Shown here: positions 7,168 to 14,770 of the stretch, in pieces | Position numbering within the stretch: the stretch's first letter is position 1 | How the letters are laid out: each line of letters opens with the position of its first letter | Origin: Bacteroidales bacterium | GTDB lineage: Bacteria > Bacteroidota > Bacteroidia > Bacteroidales > UBA932 | Assembly (NCBI GenBank): GCA_017527415.1 | Contig: JAFXQA010000022.1 | Coordinates: 1-64,000, forward strand | DNA length: 64,000 bases | Direction: 5' to 3' | Position numbers and translations under genes: made by a program | The notes under the pieces: model-generated | What the model saw: only the letters and a program-made list of their open reading frames with translations | Told to the model about the DNA's origin: nothing | The model's database searches: none

Positions 7168-8154
7168 CTATAGATTCGGATTCAGCGTCTTCCATTCGGC
7201 TACCGGAGGAACGATGCCGAGGGAGACGATCTCGTCGCGCATCTTGCAGAGGTGATCGTAGGAAGCCTTGAGGGCTGCCATTTCTTCTGCGGTACCCTTA
7301 GGAGCGGTGAAGTGAACGCCGGTCTTGTCGATAGTGGTAGGCATTGCCATCATCACGTTCTGGAACACCTTGTTGTTCACATAGCAGCCTGCAGGCCAGG
7401 TAAACTTGGCGCCGCCCATCGCAGCCTCGATCATCTTGACTGCCTGATATGCAGGGCTCTGGAAGGAGCTACGGCCGCGGAGCTTGATGATGTTGCTGCC
7501 GCCCTGAACGGTGCGGAGCTTGATGTCGGCCCAACGCTCTTCGCTGAGATTCATTTCGGCAAGGGGCTTGCCGTCGATCTTCACCTGGGAAGCGAACACT
7601 GCCATTGCTTCACCGTGGCCGCCATAGGTGTGGGCACCGGTGACTTTGCACTGCTGCACGCCGAATTCCTGTGCGAGGGCTTCCTGCAGACGGGTGCTGT
7701 CGAGGGCGGCGAGGCTGGTGAGCTGCTCAGGTTTCAGGCCGGAGTGGATAAGGGCGGTGAGAGCTGTGACATCTGCCGGATTGAAGATAACCACCACGTG
7801 CTTCACGTCGGGGCAGTACTTCTTGATATTGTCGCCGAACTCGGCTGCGATCTGGCAGTTGCCCTTGAGCAGATCCTCGCGGGTCATGCCTTCCTTGCGG
7901 GGTGCGCCGCCGGATGAGATGATGTATTTGGCACCGGTGAACGCCTCTTTCGGGTCGATGGTTGCGGTGACATTTGCACCTTCGAACGCGCAGTGGTCGA
8001 TCTCGCCGAGCACGCCCTTCAGGCCGGGCTCGTAGATATCGTAGAGGCATACGTTGGGGGTGAGACCGAGCATAAGCACGGACTGGGCCATGTTGGAGCC
8101 TATCATTCCACCTGCTCCGACGATGACCAATTTCTCGTTAGTTAGATATTTCAT
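7168..8154 (-). CDS. mdh: malate dehydrogenase
   Basis: A 328-residue NAD-dependent lactate/malate dehydrogenase family enzyme. The Rossmann glycine motif GAGGMIGSN is near residue 13. The substrate loop segment GAPRKEGMTREDLL carries the two arginines that favour oxaloacetate/malate. DSTRL and GAHTYGGHGEAM contain the catalytic Asp/Arg and His. It works in the reductive branch toward fumarate and succinate. A TATCTTTG box on the minus strand lies 33 nt upstream. Confidence 0.92.
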   Translation of the reverse strand: MKYLTNEKLVIVGAGGMIGSNMAQSVLMLGLTPNVCLYDIYEPGLKGVLGEIDHCAFEGANVTATIDPKEAFTGAKYIISSGGAPRKEGMTREDLLKGNCQIAAEFGDNIKKYCPDVKHVVVIFNPADVTALTALIHSGLKPEQLTSLAALDSTRLQEALAQEFGVQQCKVTGAHTYGGHGEAMAVFASQVKIDGKPLAEMNLSEERWADIKLRTVQGGSNIIKLRGRSSFQSPAYQAVKMIEAAMGGAKFTWPAGCYVNNKVFQNVMMAMPTTIDKTGVHFTAPKGTAEEMAALKASYDHLCKMRDEIVSLGIVPPVAEWKTLNPNL

Positions 8155-8187
8155 GATGAATTAAGAGTATAGTCGCTTAAAGCAGCA

Positions 8188-8195
8188 CAAAGATA
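8188..8195 (-). promoter_or_regulatory. mdh promoter -7 box
   Basis: Minus-strand TATCTTTG matches TAnnTTTG, 33 nt before the mdh start. Confidence 0.65.
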
Positions 8196-8200
8196 CATAT

Positions 8201-8218
8201 TTTTTAGATATCTAAAAA
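8201..8218. promoter_or_regulatory. 18-bp perfect palindrome between divergent promoters
   Basis: TTTTTAGATATCTAAAAA is its own reverse complement. It lies 5 bases upstream of the -7 box of the phosphopantetheinyl transferase gene and 5 bases upstream of the mdh -7 box, where a dimeric repressor could block both promoters. The protein is unknown. Confidence 0.5.
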
Positions 8219-8223
8219 TTGAT

Positions 8224-8231
8224 TATATTTG
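8224..8231 (+). promoter_or_regulatory. phosphopantetheinyl transferase gene -7 box
   Basis: TATATTTG matches TAnnTTTG and lies 16 nt before the ATG at 8248. Confidence 0.6.
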
Positions 8232-8247
8232 CATGTTGTAATTATTT

Positions 8248-8886
8248 ATGGCACTATTTCTTACAAAAGACCTCGACGACGACGCGCACTCGCGTCTCGG
8301 AATTTGGCATATCACAGAAAGCGAGGCAGAACTTAAGGCTTTATCCTCCATACCTTCCGACGAACTGGAAGAAATCTCATTCATTAAAAGCGAATCTCTG
8401 CGCAAGCAGAAACTTGCCGTGCGCGCCCTCCTGGACGCCATGTTCGAGGAGAAAGTGTATCTTTCCCACCACGATAACGGCAAACCCTACATCGAAAACA
8501 ACGCCACCAATATCTCCATCACCCACACCGACAAGTACGTGGCCGTTATCCTGAACGACCTCGACGATGTGGGAATCGATTGCGAGAGCCTGGACCGCGA
8601 TTTCTCCGCGGTAGAGAAGAAGGCCCTCTCGGAAGAGGAAATCGATGACCTGGACGACGATCACCGCAACGAGCAGCTCGCCATTTACTGGTGCGCAAAA
8701 GAGGCGGTCTACAAAAAGATGAGCCAGTACAAGGTCGATTTTGCCGAGCAGATCGAGATTGACGCCTTCCGCCTGAAGGGTGAGGGCGAACTGGAGGCCA
8801 CATTTATCAATAAAGATGGCTTCGAAGAGGAATTCGATCTGGAGTATATGACCTTCGACCGGCACGTGCTGGTGTGGATTGCATAA
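8248..8886 (+). CDS. 4'-phosphopantetheinyl transferase superfamily protein
   Basis: A 212-residue protein of the Sfp/AcpT-type family that moves phosphopantetheine from CoA to a carrier-protein serine. The signatures are SITHTDKYVAV, GIDCE (magnesium-binding Asp and Glu) and WCAKEAVYK. The protein is unusually acidic, with runs such as DLDDDHRNEQ. Which carrier it modifies is not clear. It is divergent from mdh and shares a palindrome-bearing promoter region with it. It ends at a perfect bidirectional terminator. Confidence 0.87.
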   Translation: MALFLTKDLDDDAHSRLGIWHITESEAELKALSSIPSDELEEISFIKSESLRKQKLAVRALLDAMFEEKVYLSHHDNGKPYIENNATNISITHTDKYVAVILNDLDDVGIDCESLDRDFSAVEKKALSEEEIDDLDDDHRNEQLAIYWCAKEAVYKKMSQYKVDFAEQIEIDAFRLKGEGELEATFINKDGFEEEFDLEYMTFDRHVLVWIA

Positions 8887-8960
8887 GTCCAGTTGGTTTT
8901 TGTGTCGCTGCGCACTTCAACCACGCTTATGGCGGCTAAAGCGCTGTAAATCAGGGTAAT

Positions 8961-9004
8961 AAATAGAAGTCTCCCCTTCGTTTTTGGAGGGGAGACTTCT
9001 ATTT
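8961..9004. terminator. bidirectional terminator, 17-bp perfect stem
   Basis: The arms at 8961-8977 and 8988-9004 are perfect reverse complements, with A/T-rich outer ends. It separates the convergent phosphopantetheinyl transferase and deformylase genes. Confidence 0.85.
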
Positions 9005-9043
9005 AACTATCTGGTAATCAGGCCTGTAGCCGCCATGGGGCTG

Positions 9044-9769
9044 CTAGAGGCCGGGTTCCAGTTTATCTATGTAAAGAACGCCGTCGAGGTGGTCGCATTC
9101 GTGCTGGAAGATGACGGCGGTGAAGCCCTGGATACGCTCGGTAGTGTCGCGCAGGGCACCGGAGACACGCGCGCCATTAGAAGTGGCACTGGCACCATCT
9201 GCATAAGCGGAAGAGGGAATAAGGGTGTACTGTATGTCTATATCCCTGTAGCGCAATACGTTACCGCGGCGCCCGGGCACGGAGAGGCAGCCTTCGGGGC
9301 CGGAGCAAAGCTCGCCGCGCCGGCCGACGATACGCACATTAGGATACACCTCGAAGGGTTCTCCGGGCTTGTCGAAGCGCTGGACCGCCACAATCCGGCG
9401 CGAAATCCCCACCTGGGGACCGGCGATGCCGACGCCGTCTTCCGAAGGATCGGTGACTGTGGAAACCATCAGTTTGGCCAAAGCCTGATACTCCGGCGAG
9501 GTCAACATCTCCGGTGTGAAGTCCGCGCAGGGGGTACGCAGAATCAGCGAATCCGCCGCATCCTCTATGGTCAGCACACGCAGAATCTCCGGCGATGCAG
9601 CGGCGGTGCCGGAGACGGCACTATCTGTGGCGGCGGGGCCGGTGGCAAGAACCGTGGCGGTGCCGGCAATGGGATTGGCAATTATAGCAAGTTCGGCCGG
9701 AGTCCATCCGGCTTTGGGTGAGCAGGATGCAATAATCAGCAAGGAGGCTGCAAGGAATTTCGCTTTCAT
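9044..9769 (-). CDS. def: peptide deformylase with lipoprotein signal
   Basis: A 241-residue protein combining a lipoprotein signal (MKAKFLAASLLIIASCS, Cys as lipidation site) with a peptide deformylase domain. All three catalytic motifs are visible: GVGIAGPQVG (family GxGxAAPQ, here with Gly in place of the second Ala), EGCLSVPG with the metal-binding Cys, and HECDHLDG with the HExxH site. Normal deformylases are cytoplasmic and about 160-190 residues. A linker rich in Ala, Thr and Ser (about residues 25-65) precedes the enzyme. ATG 9769 is chosen over 9796 because it begins the signal peptide. The product may be periplasmic, where formyl-Met substrates are not expected, so the substrate is open. 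Confidence 0.85.
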   Translation of the reverse strand: MKAKFLAASLLIIASCSPKAGWTPAELAIIANPIAGTATVLATGPAATDSAVSGTAAASPEILRVLTIEDAADSLILRTPCADFTPEMLTSPEYQALAKLMVSTVTDPSEDGVGIAGPQVGISRRIVAVQRFDKPGEPFEVYPNVRIVGRRGELCSGPEGCLSVPGRRGNVLRYRDIDIQYTLIPSSAYADGASATSNGARVSGALRDTTERIQGFTAVIFQHECDHLDGVLYIDKLEPGL

Positions 9770-9774
9770 TTTCT

Positions 9775-9782
9775 TATATTTG
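9775..9782 (+). promoter_or_regulatory. GH2 gene -7 box
   Basis: TATATTTG matches TAnnTTTG, 40 nt before the ATG at 9823. It lies upstream of, and divergent to, the deformylase start. Confidence 0.55.
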
Positions 9783-9804
9783 TAAAACACTGACATTAAC
9801 CTTG

Positions 9805-9812
9805 CAAAAATA
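9805..9812 (-). promoter_or_regulatory. deformylase gene -7 box
   Basis: Minus-strand TATTTTTG matches TAnnTTTG, 35 nt before the start at 9769. Confidence 0.5.
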
Positions 9813-9822
9813 AAACAAAAAT

Positions 9823-12567
9823 ATGAAAAAGACCGTTCTCCAGAGTTTGTTGTTAACCGCAGGCCTTCTTTTGGCGGCCTTCACCCTCAGCGCGGCGCCT
9901 TCCCCTAACAACGCCCGGCTCAAAGACCGCATCTACTTCGACACGGCGGAAGGCCAGCAGTGGCGCATGTGCAGGCAGGATGAAGCCGCAGCCAGCAAAG
10001 CTGCCGGCAACAGCCAGATCATCGGCGGCGAAGCCATCTCCCGGCCAGGCTTCAACGACAGTGGCTGGCTCAACGCCCGAGTTCCCGCTACCGTGCTTAC
10101 GAACCTGGTGGAAAACGGCATCCTCCCGGACCCTTACTTTTCCGATAACAACCGCCTCTCCAAAGGTCTCATTCCGGACATCAATGAGGTTGGCCGTGGC
10201 TACTATACCTACTGGTTCCGTACCGAGTTCGACATCCCCGCCGATTACGCCGGCAAGAAGGTCTGGCTGCATCCGGAAGGCATCAACTACCGCGCAGAGT
10301 TCTGGGTGAACGGGCATCTGTTCAGCACCCTGACCGGCATGTTCCGCGACGATGACATCGACATCACCGAATTCGCGAACATCGGCGGCCGCAATGCGTT
10401 GGCGGTGCTGGTATATCCGGTAGATTTCCCCGGCAGGCCCGGCAAGAAGACCTGGGGCGCGCCCGGTGAATACAACAACGGCGGCGACGGCAACATAGGC
10501 CTGAATTCTACGATGCTGATGAGCGTGGGCTGGGATTTCACCTTCTGGGATGCGGTGCGCGACCGAAACACCGGTATCTGGCGCAGCATCTCCCTCTACT
10601 CCACCGGCGGCATGACCGTGCGGAATCCTTTCGTTAAGGCCGTCCTGGCGCATCCCGACTACGACGCGGCCGACCTGACCGTGAGCGTTGAGGTTGGCAG
10701 CCGCTACGTGGACAGCCCCAAGACGCATAAGGCCAGGGTGCTGGGAGAGATAACGGAACCCGGCGGAAGAGCTGTCGCACGCTTCGAGAAGACGGTGGAG
10801 CTTTACCGCGAGGAGGTGCAGGAAGTGACATTCTCCCCTAAGGGATTCCGCAGCCTGCACATCGACAACCCCCAGCTCTGGTGGCCGCTAGGAAAGGGGG
10901 ATCATCCGCTTTACTCCCTGAAAATCAGTGTGTTCGACGATGATGAGCTGAGCGACGAGCTCACCACCACCTTCGGCATCCGCGAGGTTGTCGCCACTCG
11001 CGATACCCCGGACGGGAGCAAGCTCTTCGTGGTGAACGGCAAACCCATCTTCGTGCGCGGCAGCAACTGGATTCCGGAGGCGATGCTGAAAGACAGCGAC
11101 AAGCGGATGGCGGCGGTGCTGCGGATGAGCGCGCAGTGCGGATTCAACCTTCTGCGCCTCTGGGGCGGCGGAATCGTGGAAAGCGACTATTTCCATCAGC
11201 TCTGCGACGAGTACGGATTCATGGTGTGGGAGGAGTTTTTCATGACCGGCGATACCCGGCATCCTCACGATGTGGCCACCTATTTCGCCAATGTGGAATC
11301 CAGCGTCAAGAGGGTAAGGAATCACCCCTGCGTGGTATTCTACGTGGCCTCCAACGAGAGCACCGAGGTGAGCGGCACGCGCGAACTCATAGAGAAACTG
11401 GACGGCACGCGCCCCTGGCAGCAGCAGAGCGAATGCGACGGCATCCACGACGGCAGCCCTTATGTGCAGGTGAACCCGATGCTGCATTATCTGGACAAGG
11501 CCTCCCCCCGCGGCAGCCGCGTGAACGGTTTCAACCCCGAATACGGCTTCACCGGCATGCCGCACTACACCTCCCTGCAGCGCTTCCTGCGCCCGGAAGA
11601 GATATGGCCTATGAACCAGTATGTGTGGGACTACCTGGACGGCAGCGGTTTCGGCAAGGTGACCACCACGGTGAAGGCCCTAGCAGACAACTACGGGGAA
11701 TCTTCAACCATAAAAGAATATGGATGGCGTACACAGCTGCTTAGCGCGATGAACTCCAAGGCCATCTGGGATGTGTGGAATTACAACAAGCTTGGATACG
11801 GCGACCGCTTCTGCTCCGGAACCCTCTTCTGGAGCCATGCCAGCCCTATCCCGATGATTAAGAACCACATGTGGGACTGGTACCTGATTCCCACGGCGTC
11901 GCTGTTCCATACCATGCACGCGTTGGAGCCGGTGCATGTGATGTACGATTACGATAAGAATACCGTTTCGGTGGTTAACGACCGATTGATCGCGCTTTCG
12001 AACCTGACGGTGGTGGCGAAACTGTACGACCTGAACAGCAGGAGCCTGGCAACCTGGACTGTGCACGGGGTGAACGTCAAGGCGGATGGAGTGGCCTGCG
12101 ATGCCATTTCGCTGCGACTGCCTGACAAGCTGACGCCGGTGCATTTCCTGGCGCTGGAGCTGCGCGATGCCAAGGGCAAAGTGTTGAGCGAGAACTTTTA
12201 CTGGCGGTCAACCGCCCGCTATCATGAGGGTACGCTGACCGGGCCCTGCGCATCGGGATTCGAGAAGCTGGCGTCGATGCCTGCCGCTAAGGTTAAGAGT
12301 TCGCTTAAGAAGCGTTCGGATGCGGAGAATCTGTATTTCGATGTGACGCTGAAGAACGGATCGGGCAAGATCGCGTTCTTCAACGAGGTGCTTCTGCTGG
12401 GCGACGATGGCCTGCCGGTGCCGTATACGTTCTATTCTGATAACTATTTTACCCTGCTTCCCGGTGCTTCCAAGACGGTTACGCTGGAAATCGCACGCGC
12501 CGATGCGCCTGCGAGGCCGACAATCCATGTGGAAGGGTGGAATGTATCAGAAGTAACGATCAAATAG
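9823..12567 (+). CDS. secreted GH2 glycosidase (beta-mannosidase / exo-glucosaminidase type)
   Basis: A 914-residue glycoside hydrolase family 2 protein with a signal peptide (residues 1-24). The order is a sugar-binding jelly roll (WLNARVPATVLTNLVENG, then NYRAEFWVNG), an Ig-like middle domain, a TIM barrel and C-terminal beta domains. In the barrel, LLRLWGGG, FYVASNES (the Asn-Glu acid/base pair) and IKEYGW (likely nucleophile Glu) are visible. The pattern is closest to beta-mannosidase, endo-beta-mannosidase or exo-beta-glucosaminidase members rather than beta-galactosidase. It probably trims host N-glycans or plant mannans in the periplasm. Its 3' end overlaps the HD gene by 21 bases, tail to tail. 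Confidence 0.88.
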   Translation: MKKTVLQSLLLTAGLLLAAFTLSAAPSPNNARLKDRIYFDTAEGQQWRMCRQDEAAASKAAGNSQIIGGEAISRPGFNDSGWLNARVPATVLTNLVENGILPDPYFSDNNRLSKGLIPDINEVGRGYYTYWFRTEFDIPADYAGKKVWLHPEGINYRAEFWVNGHLFSTLTGMFRDDDIDITEFANIGGRNALAVLVYPVDFPGRPGKKTWGAPGEYNNGGDGNIGLNSTMLMSVGWDFTFWDAVRDRNTGIWRSISLYSTGGMTVRNPFVKAVLAHPDYDAADLTVSVEVGSRYVDSPKTHKARVLGEITEPGGRAVARFEKTVELYREEVQEVTFSPKGFRSLHIDNPQLWWPLGKGDHPLYSLKISVFDDDELSDELTTTFGIREVVATRDTPDGSKLFVVNGKPIFVRGSNWIPEAMLKDSDKRMAAVLRMSAQCGFNLLRLWGGGIVESDYFHQLCDEYGFMVWEEFFMTGDTRHPHDVATYFANVESSVKRVRNHPCVVFYVASNESTEVSGTRELIEKLDGTRPWQQQSECDGIHDGSPYVQVNPMLHYLDKASPRGSRVNGFNPEYGFTGMPHYTSLQRFLRPEEIWPMNQYVWDYLDGSGFGKVTTTVKALADNYGESSTIKEYGWRTQLLSAMNSKAIWDVWNYNKLGYGDRFCSGTLFWSHASPIPMIKNHMWDWYLIPTASLFHTMHALEPVHVMYDYDKNTVSVVNDRLIALSNLTVVAKLYDLNSRSLATWTVHGVNVKADGVACDAISLRLPDKLTPVHFLALELRDAKGKVLSENFYWRSTARYHEGTLTGPCASGFEKLASMPAAKVKSSLKKRSDAENLYFDVTLKNGSGKIAFFNEVLLLGDDGLPVPYTFYSDNYFTLLPGASKTVTLEIARADAPARPTIHVEGWNVSEVTIK

Positions 12568-13146
12568 CTCGCGGAGCCAGCCAGGTTTCCGCAGATTCTG
12601 GCGGAATTCTTCCAGGCGGGAGGCGTTGGGGGATTCGGGAATCCAGAGCTTGAGGTATCCGCCGTAATCGTATTTTTCCTTGAGATGTGCGCACATGCGC
12701 TCCCAGTGTCCCTCGCGGTCCAACTCCGGATAGTGCGTGAGGCCGTACTGGATGGTGCGGCGGACTATGGTTTCGCCGTCGATGATACGGTCGGCTTCCG
12801 CTACGATGCGCCCGTATATGCTTCGCGGGGAGTGGTCGGATGAGGCGCGGTGGTCTTCCGCCGCCTGAGCCATCGTTTCTATCTGCTCTTCGCTGAACCA
12901 CTTGCGCAGGTTCTGATCCTCGCGGATGATGCGTCCGGACATCAGGTGATGGCGTTCGCGTCCCTCGATTAATCCGGTATCATGGTAAGCGGCAGTCGTG
13001 TAGACCATGTTGCGGTCAACATCGTAATGTTCAGAGAGTTTCAGGCTCTGCTCGATCACCGTCCGGGCATGATCTACCCGGTGCGCCTCGTCGAACGCGG
13101 TATACCGCGGAATAATCTCCGATTCTATATAGGCCTGAAGATCCAT
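12547..13146 (-). CDS. HD-domain phosphohydrolase
   Basis: A 199-residue cytoplasmic HD-superfamily protein. The metal-binding pattern is AHRVDHARTV, AAYHDTGL (His-Asp) and EDHRASSDHSP followed by AEADRI. Relatives hydrolyse nucleotides or phosphoesters; the substrate cannot be inferred. Start ATG 13146 (MDLQAYIESEI) is chosen because the -7 box TATTTTTG lies 26 nt upstream. An in-frame ATG at 13164 would leave almost no leader. Confidence 0.85.
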   Translation of the reverse strand: MDLQAYIESEIIPRYTAFDEAHRVDHARTVIEQSLKLSEHYDVDRNMVYTTAAYHDTGLIEGRERHHLMSGRIIREDQNLRKWFSEEQIETMAQAAEDHRASSDHSPRSIYGRIVAEADRIIDGETIVRRTIQYGLTHYPELDREGHWERMCAHLKEKYDYGGYLKLWIPESPNASRLEEFRQNLRKPGWLRELFDRYF

Positions 13147-13172
13147 TGCCTTTTGATTAATCATATCTATCG

Positions 13173-13180
13173 CAAAAATA
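13173..13180 (-). promoter_or_regulatory. HD gene -7 box
   Basis: Minus-strand TATTTTTG matches TAnnTTTG, 26 nt before the HD gene start. Confidence 0.55.
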
Positions 13181-13296
13181 GCAAAAACCTGTTAATCAAG
13201 CAGTATGTTATAGGCAAACATATAATTTGGTTTTTTACCCCCATTAAGGACTACCTTAAATTGAAATATTTCAAGTAAATTGAAGGAAAAAAGAGT

Positions 13297-13722
13297 ATGA
13301 AAAACGAAGAAAATGCCTTTGTCACTGAAGGAGATTCAAAAGAAGATGTGTTGCTGAGAAAGCAAATAATAATTGATTATTATCGTCAATGGGGGATTAT
13401 TCATCCTGATAGAAGGGTATATAATAGATGCTTGAAAGACTATATATACGTTAAGGGCTTGTCTGTTGCAGAAACAGCATATCATGCCAGCAAAACATAT
13501 CTATCAACATTGGCTGTACTTCAACTGGATGCAGTGCTTTCCTGCGCCACAAAAGTGTCAACTAAAAAGGTGGAAAAGCGGAGAAATCAGCAGGGTTTTA
13601 GGTCGATGATTATCATGCGACATGCTTTACCAGGGATAGGTGTCATAAAACTATTGGTTGGAGTTAAGCATAAGAGTCTTATAAAGATACAATACTGTAT
13701 TACCGCAGTGCAGATAGAATAA
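13297..13722 (+). CDS. AT-rich hypothetical protein
   Basis: A 141-residue protein I do not recognise. The N-terminal half is charged and helical (RKQIIIDYYRQWGI). The C-terminal part is basic and ends in a strand-rich segment (GIGVIKLLVGVKHK, then IQYCIT). No signal peptide or membrane segment is seen. Codon use is clearly richer in A and T (ATA, TTA, AAA) than the GC-rich genes around it, which suggests acquisition. It stops two bases before a hairpin that doubles as the terminator of a convergent candidate small RNA. Confidence 0.65.
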   Translation: MKNEENAFVTEGDSKEDVLLRKQIIIDYYRQWGIIHPDRRVYNRCLKDYIYVKGLSVAETAYHASKTYLSTLAVLQLDAVLSCATKVSTKKVEKRRNQQGFRSMIIMRHALPGIGVIKLLVGVKHKSLIKIQYCITAVQIE

Positions 13723-13850
13723 AAAAAGAGGACTTGTGGTCCTCTTTAGATTTTGCCCGCGAAAGCGTATCTATCGTTTACCATTTGGTGCTGATTCGCA
13801 GGGCCGGGACTTCGCACGTAACGAATACAGCGATAGGATATGACTAATAT
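13721..13850 (-). ncRNA. candidate structured small RNA
   Basis: A minus-strand unit of about 125 nt with its own signals and no open frame. Upstream is a strong promoter: TTG, 19 nt, then TATCTTTG at 13865-13858. Downstream is the hairpin AAAGAGGAC-CACAA-GTCCTCTTT followed by a run of seven or more U. Inside, CTATCG and CGATAG can close a multi-branch fold. ATTCG/CGAAT, extended by GCTG/CAGC around a one-base bulge, forms an inner stem, and ACC-AAAT-GGT is a small hairpin. I cannot match it to SRP RNA, 6S, tmRNA or RNase P. Transcription is inferred. Confidence 0.5.
13725..13747. terminator. hairpin terminator, small RNA and orphan gene
   Basis: AAAGAGGAC at 13725-13733 pairs with GTCCTCTTT at 13739-13747. 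The run of A before it gives a U tract on the minus strand, so it is a strong terminator for leftward transcripts and a weaker one for the plus-strand gene. Confidence 0.7.
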
Positions 13851-13857
13851 CGTGGTG

Positions 13858-13865
13858 CAAAGATA
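13858..13865 (-). promoter_or_regulatory. promoter of candidate small RNA
   Basis: Minus-strand TATCTTTG with a TTG element 19 nt upstream fits the Bacteroidota -7/-33 pattern. The nearest gene in its direction is antisense, so it does not serve a CDS. Confidence 0.6.
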
Positions 13866-13889
13866 TTGAATAATATCCAGAAAACAAAA

Positions 13890-14555
13890 CTAAACGAACA
13901 GGCCGTCTTTCATGGTAAGGGAGCGGTCGCAGAGGGCGGCAAGGGCAGGGTCGTGGGTGACGATGACGATGGTCTGGCCGAGACGGTCGCGAAGCGAGAA
14001 AAACAGACGGTGGATTTCTTCTTTGGTGGAGGAGTCGAGGTTGCCGGTGGGCTCATCGGCGAACAGAACGGCAGGATGGTTGATCAGGGCCCGGGCGATA
14101 GCTACGCGCTGGGCTTCGCCCCCGGAGAGTTCGGATGGTTTATGACCGGCGCGGCTCCCGAGTCCTACTTCTTCCAACAGGCTTCCAGCAGCTTCGGCGG
14201 CCTCTTTTGAACTGCGTCCCGCAATCAGGGCCGGGATCATCACGTTCTCCAGGGCAGTGAATTCCGGCAGGAGATGGTGGAACTGAAAGACGAATCCTAT
14301 CTTGCGCCCGCGGAAGGCGGATAGCTCCCGCCTGCTTAAGGCAAGTGGATCGGATCCATCGATCAGAAGGCTTCCGTCGTCGGGTGTGGAAAGTGTTCCA
14401 AGTATCTGAAGGAGAGTGGTTTTGCCTGCGCCGGATGCTCCGGTAATGGCTACTACCTCGCCTTTTTCTGCGTTGAAATCAACTCCGCGAAGGACCTGCA
14501 GGTCTCCGAACGATTTGGTAATCCCTTTAGCTTGTATAATTAAATTATCTACCAT
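13890..14555 (-). CDS. ABC transporter ATP-binding protein, LolD-like
   Basis: A 221-residue ATPase of the LolD/MacB group. Walker A is GASGAGKTT, the Q-loop lies in [18 protein letters not shown], the signature is [15 protein letters not shown], Walker B is [12 protein letters not shown] and the switch His is in VTHDP. The [12 protein letters not shown] stretch is typical of LolD, which powers release of lipoproteins from the inner membrane. The permease partner is not adjacent. Start ATG 14555 ([11 protein letters not shown]) is chosen over 14627, which would extend into the promoter area. A TATATTTG box is 37 nt upstream. Confidence 0.87.
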   Translation of the reverse strand: MVDNLIIQAKGITKSFGDLQVLRGVDFNAEKGEVVAITGASGAGKTTLLQILGTLSTPDDGSLLIDGSDPLALSRRELSAFRGRKIGFVFQFHHLLPEFTALENVMIPALIAGRSSKEAAEAAGSLLEEVGLGSRAGHKPSELSGGEAQRVAIARALINHPAVLFADEPTGNLDSSTKEEIHRLFFSLRDRLGQTIVIVTHDPALAALCDRSLTMKDGLFV

Positions 14556-14592
14556 GCCTTCTGTCTTTCTGAGCGAAGCGAAAGAATCTACG

Positions 14593-14600
14593 CAAATATA
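14593..14600 (-). promoter_or_regulatory. lolD-like gene -7 box
   Basis: Minus-strand TATATTTG matches TAnnTTTG. It is back to back with the tRNA-Pro promoter. Confidence 0.6.
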
Positions 14601-14611
14601 GCAATTTTTAC

Positions 14612-14619
14612 TATCTTTG
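14612..14619 (+). promoter_or_regulatory. tRNA-Pro promoter -7 box
   Basis: TATCTTTG lies nine bases before the tRNA. Confidence 0.7.
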
Positions 14620-14628
14620 CAGTCCATT

Positions 14629-14703
<75 letters not shown>

Positions 14704-14704
<1 letters not shown>

Positions 14705-14738
14705 AAAGATTTCTTCGTGAGAGGGAATCTTTTTTTTT
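14704..14738 (+). terminator. intrinsic terminator of tRNA-Pro
   Basis: AAAAGATT pairs with AATCTTTT across an imperfect stem closed by a GTGA loop, followed by a long T run. Confidence 0.8.
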
Positions 14739-14753
14739 GTAACGGGAAAATAC

Positions 14754-14761
14754 TATATTTG
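14754..14761 (+). promoter_or_regulatory. promoter of the SPEG-module gene
   Basis: TATATTTG lies nine bases before the ATG at 14771, so the transcript would have almost no 5' leader. Confidence 0.6.
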
Positions 14762-14770
14762 TAACATCCA

